Assembly (NCBI RefSeq): GCF_004798585.1
Contig: NZ_PPXQ01000011.1
Location: 150,995-214,994, forward strand
Direction of reading: 5' to 3'
Source: Massilia sp. Mn16-1_5
Lineage (GTDB): Bacteria > Pseudomonadota > Gammaproteobacteria > Burkholderiales > Burkholderiaceae_D
DNA: 64,000 nt
Shown: piece after piece, positions 28,325 to 37,155 of the stretch
How the letters are laid out: every line of letters starts with the position of its first letter
Numbering within the stretch: position 1 is the stretch's first letter
Position numbers and translations under genes: made by a program
Notes under the pieces: model-generated
Told to the model about the DNA's origin: nothing
Database searches by the model: none
Seen by the model: only the letters and a program-made list of their open reading frames with translations

Positions 28325-29705
28325 AAAATTCATTCGTAAAATCCTTGGCGTGAAAGACGAGCGCGATCCAACCCAGGCACACATCCTCGGACCGGAAGAA
28401 CACGGCATCGACCCGAAACTCGTGTCGCCGAACGCGATCCGCCTGACCCAAACCCTGCAGGAAGCCGGTTATAAAGCCTTCGTCGTGGGTGGCGCGGTGC
28501 GCGACCTGCTGCTGGGCGTGAAGCCGAAAGACTTCGACATCGCCACCGACGCGACGCCGGAGCAGGTGAAAAAACTGTTCCGCCGCGCCTTCATCATCGG
28601 CCGCCGCTTCCAGATCGTGCACGTGATGTTCGGCCAGGAGCTGCTGGAAGTGACGACCTTCCGCGGCGCCGGCAGCGCCAATGCGCCGAAGGACGAGCAT
28701 GGCCGCGTCCTGCGCGACAACAACTTCGGTCCGCAGCACGAGGACGCCGCGCGGCGCGACTTCACCATCAACGCGATGTACTACGATCCGGCCACGCAAA
28801 CCGTGCTGGACTACCACGGCGGCATCGCCGACATCCGTGACAAGACCCTGCGCATCATCGGCATGCCGGAAGCGCGCTACCGCGAAGATCCGGTGCGCAT
28901 GCTGCGCGTGGTGCGCTTCGCCGCCAAGCTCGGCTTCACGATCGAGCCGACCACGCGCGCACCGATTCCCGTGATGGCGCCGCTGATCGACAACGTGCCG
29001 GCCGCGCGCGTGTTCGACGAGATGCTGAAGCTGCTGCTTTCGGGCCATGCGCTGGCCTGCCTGAAGGAATTGCGCTCGGCCGGCCTGCACCACGGCCTGT
29101 TGCCCCTGCTCGACGTCGTGCTCGAGCAGCCGATCGGCATGAAGTTCGTGACCCTGGCGCTGGAATCGACCGATGCGCGTGTAAAGGCCGGCAAGGGCGT
29201 GTCGCCGGGCTTCCTGTTCGCTTCCCTGCTGTGGCACCAGGTGCTGGAAAAGTGGACGGCGTATCGGGCCGCCGGCGAGTCGCCGATCCCGGCCCTGCAC
29301 CTGGCCGCCGACGACGTGCTCGACACCCAGACCGAGAACCTGGCCCTGCAGCGCCGCATCGCCACCGACATGCGCGACATCTGGGCCATGCAGCCGCGCT
29401 TCGAGCGCCGCGCCGGCCGCGCGCCCTACAAATTGCTGGAAAATCCGCGCTTCCGCGCCGGCTACGACTTCCTGCTGCTGCGCTGCGAGTCGGGCGAGCT
29501 GGACAAGGAAATCGGCGAATGGTGGACCGCCTTCTACGATGCCGAAGCCGGCGAGCGCGAGCGCCTGGTGACCCAGGCCAACCGCCCGACCCCGAGCGGA
29601 GAAAAGCGCAAGCGTCCGCCGCGCCGTTCGCGCAACCGCAGTGGCGGCGGCGAAGGCGCGAGCGCCGCCCCGGCCAATTCCGCCGCGGGCGCCGGCGAGG
29701 AATGA
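28317..29705 (+). CDS. pcnB: poly(A) polymerase I PcnB
   Basis: A 462-residue nucleotidyltransferase of class II, which adds 3' poly(A) to RNA. The active site has VVGGAVRDLLLG at about 56-67 and DFDIATDATP at about 73-82, then the RRDFTIN element near 152. The C-terminal tail is rich in Arg, Lys and Pro (KRKRPPRRSRNR about 432-443), typical of PcnB. ATG 28317 overlaps the HAD gene end. The gene ends in an ATGA overlap with folK. Confidence 0.95.
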   Translation: MIKKFIRKILGVKDERDPTQAHILGPEEHGIDPKLVSPNAIRLTQTLQEAGYKAFVVGGAVRDLLLGVKPKDFDIATDATPEQVKKLFRRAFIIGRRFQIVHVMFGQELLEVTTFRGAGSANAPKDEHGRVLRDNNFGPQHEDAARRDFTINAMYYDPATQTVLDYHGGIADIRDKTLRIIGMPEARYREDPVRMLRVVRFAAKLGFTIEPTTRAPIPVMAPLIDNVPAARVFDEMLKLLLSGHALACLKELRSAGLHHGLLPLLDVVLEQPIGMKFVTLALESTDARVKAGKGVSPGFLFASLLWHQVLEKWTAYRAAGESPIPALHLAADDVLDTQTENLALQRRIATDMRDIWAMQPRFERRAGRAPYKLLENPRFRAGYDFLLLRCESGELDKEIGEWWTAFYDAEAGERERLVTQANRPTPSGEKRKRPPRRSRNRSGGGEGASAAPANSAAGAGEE

Positions 29706-30181
29706 TCGCGCTGATCGGGATCGGCGCCAACCTGGGCGATGCGCGCGGCAACGTTGTCGACGCGCTGGCGCGCCTGGGACGCCAGTCCGGCTGCCGCCTG
29801 GTGGCCGCCTCCAGCCTGTGGCGCACCGCGCCGATCGACTCCTCGGGCGACGACTACATCAACGCCGTGGCCTTGCTCGATACCGACCTCGACGCGCACG
29901 TGCTGCTGGCAACGTTGCACGCGATCGAAACGGCGCACGGCCGCGAACGCCCCTACCGCAACGCCCCGCGCACGCTCGACCTGGATTTGCTGCTGTACGG
30001 CGACGAGATCATCCACACCCCGGCCCTGACGGTGCCGCACCCGCGCATGCACGAGCGCGCCTTCGTGCTGGCGCCGCTGCTGGAAATCGCGCCCGACACG
30101 GTGATTCCGGGCCGCGGCCGCGCCGCCGACTTGTTGCCGCTGGTCGCCGACCAGGCCATCGAGCGCCTTTACCAGGATTAA
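29702..30181 (+). CDS. folK: 6-hydroxymethyl-7,8-dihydropterin pyrophosphokinase FolK
   Basis: A 159-residue HPPK of folate synthesis, transferring pyrophosphate from ATP to the pterin. Signature residues are IGIGANLGDARGNV at the N-terminus and RNAPRTLDLDLLLYGD at about 86-101. VPHPRMHERAFVL lies at about 112-124. The start overlaps pcnB (ATGA), and the DUF486 gene starts 1 base after its stop. Confidence 0.96.
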   Translation: MIALIGIGANLGDARGNVVDALARLGRQSGCRLVAASSLWRTAPIDSSGDDYINAVALLDTDLDAHVLLATLHAIETAHGRERPYRNAPRTLDLDLLLYGDEIIHTPALTVPHPRMHERAFVLAPLLEIAPDTVIPGRGRAADLLPLVADQAIERLYQD

Positions 30182-30182
30182 T

Positions 30183-30530
30183 ATGCAGATCCCCGTTTTC
30201 TTCCAGACCGCGGGCCTGCTCGTGCTGTCGAACATCTTCATGACCTTCGCCTGGTACGGGCACCTGAAAAGCCTGAACAACCGCGCCTGGTATATCGCCG
30301 CCCTGATCAGCTGGGGCATCGCCCTGTTCGAATACCTGCTGCAGGTACCGGCCAACCGCATCGGCGCCACCCAGTACAGCCTGGCGCAGCTGAAGATCAT
30401 GCAGGAGGCGATCACGCTCACCGTGTTCGTGCCCTTCGCCATGTTTTATATGAACCAGCCCTTCAAGCTCGATTACGTCTGGGCGGCGCTGTGCCTGGTC
30501 GGGGCTGTGTATTTCATCTTCCGCAGCTAA
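30183..30530 (+). CDS. DUF486 / DMT-family small membrane protein
   Basis: A 115-residue inner membrane protein with four hydrophobic segments (about 7-23, 35-52, 74-88 and 94-112). The pattern, with [14 protein letters not shown] at about 16-29 and [12 protein letters not shown] at about 51-62, is that of DUF486, which belongs to the drug/metabolite transporter superfamily. The function is unknown. It closes the packed hda-folK run and is followed by panB. Confidence 0.9.
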   Translation: MQIPVFFQTAGLLVLSNIFMTFAWYGHLKSLNNRAWYIAALISWGIALFEYLLQVPANRIGATQYSLAQLKIMQEAITLTVFVPFAMFYMNQPFKLDYVWAALCLVGAVYFIFRS

Positions 30531-30609
30531 AAAAATCGGCGCATTCGGCAGGTTTTTTTCCGTCGGATTACACTACGCCGTCGAATTAATTGTTTTCAAA
30601 AGGATCACC

Positions 30610-31467
30610 ATGAGCGCTTATTTGCAGGGACAGGAAATGACTGGCGGTGCGGCTCCTGCGCCGGTCAAGCCGGTAGCAAAGGCCGTCACGATTCCGGCCT
30701 TGCAGGCGATGCGTGCGGCCGGCAACAAGATCGCCATGCTGACCTGCTACGACGCCAGCTTCGCCTCGCTCATGGACCGCTGCGGCGTCGACATCCTGCT
30801 GGTAGGCGACTCGCTCGGCATGGTCTGCGCCGGCCACAGCTCGACGCTGCCGGTGACCCTGGCCGACATGGTCTACCACACCGCCTCGGTGGCGCGCGGT
30901 AACAAGAACGCCCTGCTGGTCGCCGACCTGCCCTTCGGCAGCTATGCCACCAAGGAAATGGCCTTCGAGAGCTCGGCCGCGCTGATGCGTGCCGGCGCCC
31001 AGATGGTCAAGATCGAAGGCGGCGCCTGGCTGGCCGAGACCGTCTCCTTCCTCGCCGAACGCGGCATCCCCGTGTGCGCCCACATCGGCCTCACCCCGCA
31101 GTTCGTGCACGCGCTGGGCGGCTTCAAGGTGCAGGGCAAGACCGACGAAGGCGCCGAGCGCCTCAAAAACGACGCGCTGGCCCTGCAGGCGGCCGGCGCC
31201 GCCATCGTGCTGCTGGAAGCCGTGCCGGCCGCGCTGGGCAAGCAAACCACCGAACTGCTGCAGGTGCCGACCATCGGCATCGGCGCCGGCCCCGACTGCT
31301 CGGGCCAGGTGCTCGTCATGCACGACATGCTGGGCGTGTTCCCAGGCCACAAGGCGAAGTTCGTGAAGAACTTCATGGAGGGGCAAGCCAGCATCGAAGG
31401 CGCCGTGCGCGCCTATGTGTCCGGCGTGAAGGACGGCAGCTTCCCGGCTCCGGAACACTGTTTCTAA
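30610..31467 (+). CDS. panB: 3-methyl-2-oxobutanoate hydroxymethyltransferase PanB
   Basis: A 285-residue ketopantoate hydroxymethyltransferase, first step of pantothenate synthesis, using 5,10-methylene-tetrahydrofolate. Metal and substrate residues appear in [10 protein letters not shown] (about 44-53), VGDSLGMV (about 66-73), KIEGG and [15 protein letters not shown] near 219-233. A 16-residue lead before the core looks non-essential. AAAAGGATCACC precedes the ATG. Next to folK, which supplies the folate cofactor. Confidence 0.96.
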   Translation: MSAYLQGQEMTGGAAPAPVKPVAKAVTIPALQAMRAAGNKIAMLTCYDASFASLMDRCGVDILLVGDSLGMVCAGHSSTLPVTLADMVYHTASVARGNKNALLVADLPFGSYATKEMAFESSAALMRAGAQMVKIEGGAWLAETVSFLAERGIPVCAHIGLTPQFVHALGGFKVQGKTDEGAERLKNDALALQAAGAAIVLLEAVPAALGKQTTELLQVPTIGIGAGPDCSGQVLVMHDMLGVFPGHKAKFVKNFMEGQASIEGAVRAYVSGVKDGSFPAPEHCF

Positions 31468-31477
31468 AAACGAAACA

Positions 31478-31987
31478 ATGGACGCCCCGAACACGCGATT
31501 GTTCCTGGCGCTGTGGCCGGATCCGGCGATCCGGCATGCCTTGCGCGAACGGCGCGACGCCTGGGACTGGCCGCGTGGCGCCAGTCCCGTCCATACGGAT
31601 AAACTGCACCTGACCCTGCACTTCCTTGGCGAAGTGCCGAGCGAACGGGTGCCGGAACTGCGGCGCGGCTTTGCGGTGCCGTTCCAGCCATTTACGCTGT
31701 CGATCGGCGTGCCGAAACTCTGGCCGCATGGCGTGGCCGTACTGGAACCGCACGAGCAGCCGGCCGAGCTGATCGAATTGCACGCGAATCTGTCTGCTGC
31801 CCTGCTTGCGCTCGGCCTGCAGCCCGAGGCGCGCAGCTACAAACCGCACGTGACGCTGGCGCGGCGCGCCAACAATGCCGTCGTGCCGCCCGAGGCAGAG
31901 CCGCTGGTCTGGAAGATCGACGGCTTTGCGCTCGTTGAATCGAAGCCGGCGAATGGCGGCGGCTATACGGTGATACAGCAATACTGA
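31478..31987 (+). CDS. thpR: RNA 2',3'-cyclic phosphodiesterase ThpR
   Basis: A 169-residue 2H phosphoesterase. The two HxTx motifs are HLTLHFLG about 43-50 and HVTLAR about 125-130, which supply the two catalytic His. It cleaves 2',3'-cyclic RNA ends and can ligate tRNA halves in vitro. It begins 10 bases after panB, on the same strand. Confidence 0.93.
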   Translation: MDAPNTRLFLALWPDPAIRHALRERRDAWDWPRGASPVHTDKLHLTLHFLGEVPSERVPELRRGFAVPFQPFTLSIGVPKLWPHGVAVLEPHEQPAELIELHANLSAALLALGLQPEARSYKPHVTLARRANNAVVPPEAEPLVWKIDGFALVESKPANGGGYTVIQQY

Positions 31988-32005
31988 ATCGCTTTTAACG
32001 CAGCT

Positions 32006-32299
32006 TCAGTAGTGGTAGCGGCAGGCCACGACATAGATGCCGTTGTCTGCAGGGAGATAAACGAGGCGGTGCTCTTTGGTGATTCGTCGTGACCAGTAGC
32101 CGGTCAAGTCGCCCTTGAGCGGCTCGGGCTTGCCGGTGCCACGAAAGGGATCGCGACGGCACTCCTCCAGAAGCCGGTTGATTTCGTCGACGATCTTCGG
32201 ATTTTCTTCTTGCCAGTAGAGATAGTCTTCCCAGGCGTTATCAGTCCACGCAAACGCGAATTGCTTAGCTTCCTTCTTGTTCTGGACCTTCTTGTTCAT
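32006..32299 (-). CDS. yoeB: YoeB-type mRNA interferase toxin
   Basis: A 97-residue RelE/ParE superfamily ribonuclease. The start at ATG 32299 overlaps the antitoxin gene by 35 bases. The C-terminal end CRYHY and the GTGKPEPLKGDLTGYWSRRI block match YoeB, in which Glu46, Arg65, His83 and Tyr84 are catalytic; Tyr and His are retained here. It cleaves ribosome-bound mRNA at the A site. The acid YLYWQEENPKIVDEINRLL region is the typical YoeB helix. Confidence 0.93.
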   Translation of the reverse strand: MNKKVQNKKEAKQFAFAWTDNAWEDYLYWQEENPKIVDEINRLLEECRRDPFRGTGKPEPLKGDLTGYWSRRITKEHRLVYLPADNGIYVVACRYHY

Positions 32300-32549
32300 T
32301 ACGCAGTAATTCCCTGATGTGGGCTTTGCCGGCCTTGAGCTGGGCAATGGATTGCATCAGACGGCTTGCGTTTTTCGGCGAGCTCAGAAGGTACATTGTC
32401 TCTTCCATGCTGTTGAAATCCGCAAGTGACAACATCACCACGTGTTCGCCGTTGACCCGGGTCACAACCGTTGGTGCATGGTCTTTGCATACGTCGTCCA
32501 TCACCGTCTTCAAGCTGGCGCGTGCCTCGCTAAAAGTGAGGATGTTCAT
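32265..32549 (-). CDS. yefM: YefM-type antitoxin
   Basis: A 94-residue Phd/YefM antitoxin. The N-terminal DNA-binding part MNILTFSEARASLKTVMDDV is characteristic; VVMLSLADFNSMEETMYLL sits about 38-56. The C-terminal segment is the toxin-neutralising tail. ATG 32549 has CTTGGAGATTTAAACCT upstream. A paired operator is at 32578-32595, so the pair is likely autoregulated, with the toxin as co-repressor as known for E. coli yefM-yoeB. Confidence 0.92.
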   Translation of the reverse strand: MNILTFSEARASLKTVMDDVCKDHAPTVVTRVNGEHVVMLSLADFNSMEETMYLLSSPKNASRLMQSIAQLKAGKAHIRELLRNEQEGPEQEGS

Positions 32550-32577
32550 AGGTTTAAATCTCCAAGGAATAGCCAAT

Positions 32578-32595
32578 TGTACGTAATCTTGTACA
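32578..32595 (-). promoter_or_regulatory. YefM-YoeB operator
   Basis: TGTACA (32590-32595) and its near copy CGTACA on the - strand (32578-32583) are 12 bases apart centre to centre, the spacing known for the E. coli yefM operator. Confidence 0.75.
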
Positions 32596-32628
32596 AGCGG
32601 TCAAACCAAGCCGGGACTGATCGCTTTT

Positions 32629-33978
32629 TCACACCAGCAGCATCAGGTGCTCCCGCTCCCACGAACTGATCACGCGGCTGAAGGTCGCGAATTCCAGTTC
32701 CTTCACTTCGCAGAAGGCCTGCACGAATAAGTCTCCCAGCATGTTCGACAGCGGCGGGCACTGGCGCATCCGCAAAATCGCGTCTTCCAGGTTGCGCGGC
32801 AGGTCGTCGTGGATGTGCTCGGCGCTGTCGGCGGTGGGTTCGGACGGCTCGATTCCTTCGATCATGCCGAGGTAGCCGCAACTGAGCGTGGCCGCCATGG
32901 CGAGATAGGGATTGACGTCCACGCCCGGCACCCGGTTCTCGACGCGCCGGTTTTCCGGCGACGAGTTCGGCACGCGGATGCCGCAGGTACGGTTGTCGTA
33001 GCCCCAACGCACGTTGGTCGGCGCCGACTGGAAGCGAGAGAGGCGCCGGTAAGAGTTCACGTGGGGCGCGAACATCAATAATGCCGAGGGCACGTACTTT
33101 TCCAGTCCGCCAATGAAATGGAAAAACAGCGGACTCGGTCCGCCGTCGGACTGCGTGAAAATATTCCGGCCGCTCGCGGTGTCGATGACGCTCTGGTGCA
33201 CGTGCATGGCGCTGCCGGGTTCGGTTTCCATCGGTTTCGCCATGAAGGTGGCGAAGATGCCGTGGCGCAGCGCCGTCTCGCGTACCGCGCGCTTGAACAG
33301 GAACACGCGGTCGGCCAGCTCCAGCGCGTCGCCATGGGCGAAATTGATTTCCATTTGCCCGGCTCCCGCTTCGTGGATCAGGGTCTCCACGCCCAGGCCG
33401 TGGGTCTTGCAGAAACTTGAGAGCTCGAGAAAGAAGGGATCGAAATCGTTGACGGCGTCGATCGAATAGGACTGGCGGCCGAGTTCGGTCATGCCGCTGC
33501 GGCCCATGGGCGGCATCAGCGGCACGTTCGGGTCGACATTCCGCGCGACGAGATAGAACTCCATTTCGGGCGCCACCACGGGCTTCCAGCCGCGCGCCGC
33601 ATACAGGCCGAGCACGCGGCGCAGGACGGCGCGCGGCGCCAGATCGACCGGGGAACCATCGAAATTCATGCAGTCGTGGATCACCAGCGCGACCGACTCC
33701 GAAGCCCAGGGCACGACGCGCATCGTCGCCGCATCGGGTACGCACACCATGTCGGGATCGGTCGCGCCGACATAGGGCAGATTGTTCGGCTGCTCGCCGT
33801 TGACGGTATTCAGCAAGACGCTTTTCGGCAGGCGCATGTGCTCGCCGTCGAGGAAGAGATCCTTCGGCAGGATCTTGCCGCGCGCGATCCCCGTCATATC
33901 GGTGATGACGCACTCGACTTCGTGGATGCCGTGCTCGCGCAGGAATTCGCGCATGGCGTCAAGCGTCGCAGCACTCAT
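32629..33978 (-). CDS. glutamine-synthetase-type gamma-glutamylpolyamine synthetase, copy 1
   Basis: A 449-residue GS-fold ligase of the PuuA/GlnA-III type. The active-site strings are EMEFYL about 141, HEAGAGQMEINFAHGD about 204-219 and MHVHQS about 258-263; NRTCGIRVP and SWEREHLMLLV (end) match the polyamine branch rather than the ammonia-assimilating GlnA. It likely joins glutamate to putrescine or another amine. Start 33978 is preceded by GGGAG; an in-frame ATG nine codons earlier exists. A second GS-type copy lies at 40190. Confidence 0.9.
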   Translation of the reverse strand: MSAATLDAMREFLREHGIHEVECVITDMTGIARGKILPKDLFLDGEHMRLPKSVLLNTVNGEQPNNLPYVGATDPDMVCVPDAATMRVVPWASESVALVIHDCMNFDGSPVDLAPRAVLRRVLGLYAARGWKPVVAPEMEFYLVARNVDPNVPLMPPMGRSGMTELGRQSYSIDAVNDFDPFFLELSSFCKTHGLGVETLIHEAGAGQMEINFAHGDALELADRVFLFKRAVRETALRHGIFATFMAKPMETEPGSAMHVHQSVIDTASGRNIFTQSDGGPSPLFFHFIGGLEKYVPSALLMFAPHVNSYRRLSRFQSAPTNVRWGYDNRTCGIRVPNSSPENRRVENRVPGVDVNPYLAMAATLSCGYLGMIEGIEPSEPTADSAEHIHDDLPRNLEDAILRMRQCPPLSNMLGDLFVQAFCEVKELEFATFSRVISSWEREHLMLLV

Positions 33979-34262
33979 CTGGGCTCCCGGCTCTGGACCG
34001 GTCAATGTAGCACGGTGCGGTATTGCGGGCCGTCCGGTGTACTGCTCAAGTAGTGTGAATATTCACATGCAACATTAAAAGACAGGCAGCAAAGCGACTC
34101 TAGATGAAACAATTGGCGAGAATTGCCGAGGTAATTTATTGCGCCACTGTCGGGAAAAACGCACAGTTTTCTCGAAACACGGCAAAACCACGCAATTTAT
34201 TTCCACATGGAAAATCGTGGTGCTAACATTTGTTTCCCCAAGCCAACTTCGCATCCTGAATC

Positions 34263-34763
34263 ATGAAACACTTTTTCCCTCTGATCCTGATCGCCGCTTC
34301 CCTGACCGCCTGCGGTGGCGGCGGTAGCGACAGCACCGCCGCTGCGGCAAGTGCAACGTCGGCACCGGCCCCAGCTGTGGCGCCGGCAGCCGCGCCAGCA
34401 CCGGCCCCGGCACCCGCCCCGACGACCACCCTGGCAACGCGTCCGGCTTCTCCCGGTATCGGCTTCTATGCCGGCTCGGTCAATACCGACAGCTCCGGCA
34501 GCACCATGGCCATCCAGTTCAACCGCGGCACCAACCTGACCGCCTCGGGCAACCTGAACTCGTTCTGGCTGAACGCGAACGAAGCGGGCGGCACGGTCCT
34601 CATCGGCGGCAGCCAGAACACGGTCGTGTTCCAGCCGACCGCGATCCCAGCCACCGTGACCGTCACCGGTTCGGCCAACACCTTCTACATGCCGGAAGGC
34701 TCGCCGATCAAGCTCGACGGCGCCGGCGCAGAAATGAGCACGGTCAAGTACTACAAGCCGTAA
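34263..34763 (+). CDS. glycine-rich lipoprotein, tandem copy 1
   Basis: A 166-residue protein with a lipoprotein signal (MKHFFPLILIAASLTAC, Cys17) followed by GGGGS and an Ala-Pro-rich linker (about 35-57, repeated PAPAPAPAP). From about residue 65 the sequence is beta-repeat-like, with N-x-F/V pairs spaced about 23 residues apart: NSFW, NTVV, NTFY. This suggests a small right-handed parallel beta-structure such as in DUF3060-type proteins; that is a guess. It ends VKYYKP, exactly as the copy at 35019. A terminator follows. Confidence 0.8.
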   Translation: MKHFFPLILIAASLTACGGGGSDSTAAAASATSAPAPAVAPAAAPAPAPAPAPTTTLATRPASPGIGFYAGSVNTDSSGSTMAIQFNRGTNLTASGNLNSFWLNANEAGGTVLIGGSQNTVVFQPTAIPATVTVTGSANTFYMPEGSPIKLDGAGAEMSTVKYYKP

Positions 34764-34787
34764 GCAATAGCCATCTGCTACGACAGA

Positions 34788-34820
34788 AAGCGGGTTTCGC
34801 CGACGCGAACCCGCTTTTTT
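34788..34820 (+). terminator. terminator of lipoprotein copy 1
   Basis: The stem AGCGGGTT(T)CGC / GCGAACCCGCT is followed by TTTTT. An almost identical terminator follows copy 2. Confidence 0.88.
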
Positions 34821-34821
34821 C

Positions 34822-34880
34822 TTATCCACGCTGGATCCAGGTGATGGTCAGCTTCGTGAACTCGGCCGGGAATGTGGTGC
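34822..34880 (-). pseudogene. remnant of an aldehyde dehydrogenase 3' end
   Basis: Read on the - strand up to TAA at 34822-34824 the frame gives EFTKLTITWIQRG and stop. The intact aldehyde dehydrogenase gene next door ends KYTELKTTWIQVG and stop, directly after a copy of the same terminator. Upstream of about 34880 the similarity is lost. It therefore looks like a stump left by duplication of the lipoprotein-terminator-dehydrogenase block. Confidence 0.65.
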
Positions 34881-35018
34881 CCCCTTTGGAGAAACGTATG
34901 CAATACGCTGCAATATGCCCCCCGGTCATTGGCGCAGATCATTGAGTAGCAAGAGTGAAGCGGCCGCAATCAGGAGCTTGCTAGGATGAATTTCCCTCAA
35001 TCAACTTCATGAACTGTC

Positions 35019-35492
35019 ATGATTAAATCATTTTCCTATGTGCTCGTTGCCGCCCTGCTTACTGCCTGCGGCGGTGGCGGCGGTGGCGCGAGCTCTGGTG
35101 CCGCACCGGCCGCGACTTCCAATCCGCCGGCACCCGCCGCCGCTGTGCCTGCGACGACATTGGCGACGCCGCCCACGGCTGCGGGGATTCCCGTCTCGAC
35201 CGCGAGCATGTCGACCACCGCATCGAGCGGCGACTACCAGCTGAGCTTCAAGGGCGCGACCGATCTCAACGTCGGCGGCAATCTGAACCGCTTCTGGATC
35301 GATGCTGCCCAGGCCGGCGGTACGGTCACCGTTGGCGGCGGCCAGAACACCTTCGTCTTCAAGCCGAGCGCGACGCCGGCCACCGTCACCGTCACCGGTT
35401 CGGCGAATACCTTTTATTTCCCGGAAGGTTCGAAGATTGCCCTCAGCGGCGCCGGCGCGGCGCAGAGCACCGTCAAGTACTACAAGCCCTGA
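35019..35492 (+). CDS. glycine-rich lipoprotein, tandem copy 2
   Basis: A 157-residue lipoprotein (MIKSFSYVLVAALLTAC, Cys17) with GGGGGGAS after the Cys and a shorter Ala-Pro linker. The beta-repeat part shows NRFW, NTFV, NTFY and ends VKYYKP, like copy 1; about 65 percent of the C-terminal 100 residues agree by eye. It sits between copy 1 and the convergent aldehyde dehydrogenase gene. Its role is unknown; the position in a polyamine region may be chance. Confidence 0.8.
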   Translation: MIKSFSYVLVAALLTACGGGGGGASSGAAPAATSNPPAPAAAVPATTLATPPTAAGIPVSTASMSTTASSGDYQLSFKGATDLNVGGNLNRFWIDAAQAGGTVTVGGGQNTFVFKPSATPATVTVTGSANTFYFPEGSKIALSGAGAAQSTVKYYKP

Positions 35493-35502
35493 GCGGGCAG
35501 CC

Positions 35503-35535
35503 AAGCGGGTTTCGCCGACGCGAACCCGCTTTTTT
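35503..35535 (+). terminator. terminator of lipoprotein copy 2
   Basis: Stem AGCGGGTT(T)CGC / GCGAACCCGCT followed by TTTTT, nearly identical to 34788-34820. It overlaps by a few bases the 3' end of the facing dehydrogenase gene. Confidence 0.88.
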
Positions 35536-35536
35536 C

Positions 35537-37024
35537 TTACCCGACCTGGATCCAGGTCGTCTTCAGCTCTGTGTATTTATCGAAGGCATGCAGCGACTTG
35601 TCGCGCCCGTTGCCCGACTGCTTATAGCCGCCAAAGGGCACCGTGATGTCGTCGTTGTCGTACTGGTTGACGTGGACGGTGCCGGCGCGCAGCGCGCGTG
35701 AAGTGCGAATCGCCTTGCCGATATCGCTCGTCCAGACCGCCGCCGCCAGGCCGTAGGGCGTGGCGTTCGCCTGGCGCACGGCCTCGTCGAGCTCGGTGAA
35801 CGACAGCACCGACAGCACCGGCCCGAAAATTTCCTCGCGTGCGATCCGCATCGACGCCTCGACGCCATCGAACAGGGTCGGTTCGATATACAGCCCGCCG
35901 GACTCGACCCGCGCCGCCCTGCCGCCGGCCAGCAGGCGCGCCCCATCCGACTTGCCCGATTCGATATAGCCGAGCACGGTCTTCATCTGGACCGGGTCGA
36001 CGATCGCGCCCATCACGGTGGCGTCGTCGAGCGGATCACCGGGCGCGAAGTCCGGGATCATGCGTAAAGCCTTGTCGAGGAAGGCATCCTTGATCGAGGC
36101 CTCGACGAACAGGCGCGAGGGCGCGTTGCAGCTTTCTCCCTGGTTGAAATAGATCGAGCCGATGGCGGCGGCGACCGCGGCGTCGAGATCGGGGCAATCG
36201 GCGCAGACGATATTCGCCGACTTGCCGCCCAATTCCGTCCAGGCGCGTTTCAGGTTCGACTGGCCCGCCATCTGCACGATGTCCTTGCCGGTGCGGGTGG
36301 AGCCGGTGAAGGCGATGCAGTCGACGTCCATGTGCAGCCCGAGCGCGCGGCCGGCTTCCTGGCCGAAGCCGGGCAACACATTGAACACGCCCGGCGGCAC
36401 GCCCGCTTCCAGTGCCAGATCGGCCAACTTGAGCGACGTCAATGGCGCCTTTTCCGATGGCTTCAGCACCAGGCTGTTGCCGGCGGCGAGCGCCGGGCCG
36501 ATCTTCCAGGCCGCCATCAACATCGGGTAATTCCAGGGAATGATGGCCGCCACCACGCCGACCGGCTCGCGCGTGATGAGGGCCAGGCTGTCCTCGCCCG
36601 TGGGCGCGACCTGGTCATACACTTTGTCGATCGCCTCGCCGTACCAGCGGATGCAGTTCTGGGCCAGCTGGACGTCGACGCTGCGGCTGTAGCGGATCGG
36701 CTTGCCCATATCGAGGGTTTCCAGCAGCGCCAGCTCGTCGCGGTGTTCCAGCATCAGGTCGGCAAAGCGGACCAGGATCTTCTTGCGCTCGCTGGGCGCC
36801 TTTCCCGCCCAGCGCCGATCCTCGAAAGCGGCGCGGGCGGCGCCAACCGCCGCGTCGACATCAGGCCCGTCGCAGCGCGCCACCTCGGCCAGCTTGCGGC
36901 CGTCGACCGGAGAAACGCAATCGAAGCGGGCGCCCGAGCGGGCATCGAGCCGTTCGCCATCGATGAAAGCACGGCCATCGATCCGCAGCGTGGCGGCCCG
37001 TTCCTGCCATGGTGTTGTTGGCAT
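35537..37024 (-). CDS. aldehyde dehydrogenase, PuuC-like (gamma-glutamylaminobutyraldehyde type)
   Basis: A 495-residue NAD(P)-dependent aldehyde dehydrogenase. FTGSTRTGKDI (about 242-252) is the cofactor loop. ELGGKSANIV (about 268) supplies the general base Glu, and GESCNAPSRL carries the nucleophilic Cys (about 302). The cluster with GS-type synthetases and PuuD suggests it oxidises gamma-glutamyl-gamma-aminobutyraldehyde or a related aminoaldehyde. Start ATG 37024 has AAAGGAAC upstream. It is divergent from the symporter gene. Confidence 0.9.
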   Translation of the reverse strand: MPTTPWQERAATLRIDGRAFIDGERLDARSGARFDCVSPVDGRKLAEVARCDGPDVDAAVGAARAAFEDRRWAGKAPSERKKILVRFADLMLEHRDELALLETLDMGKPIRYSRSVDVQLAQNCIRWYGEAIDKVYDQVAPTGEDSLALITREPVGVVAAIIPWNYPMLMAAWKIGPALAAGNSLVLKPSEKAPLTSLKLADLALEAGVPPGVFNVLPGFGQEAGRALGLHMDVDCIAFTGSTRTGKDIVQMAGQSNLKRAWTELGGKSANIVCADCPDLDAAVAAAIGSIYFNQGESCNAPSRLFVEASIKDAFLDKALRMIPDFAPGDPLDDATVMGAIVDPVQMKTVLGYIESGKSDGARLLAGGRAARVESGGLYIEPTLFDGVEASMRIAREEIFGPVLSVLSFTELDEAVRQANATPYGLAAAVWTSDIGKAIRTSRALRAGTVHVNQYDNDDITVPFGGYKQSGNGRDKSLHAFDKYTELKTTWIQVG

Positions 37025-37155
37025 GCCAGTGTTCCTTTCAAACTGAATAAAAACACGAGGAAAAACGGCGCAGACCCCATCCTACGACGGGCTTCTGCCG
37101 CTATAATCGCCGATTTTCCGCCCGATAATTTTTCACTCCCCGGAGCTGCTTCTAA

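Noticed and set aside
30531..30562. A-run and T-run around an imperfect stem after the DUF486 gene
   Set aside because: The stem is too weak to call a terminator, and panB may be co-transcribed.
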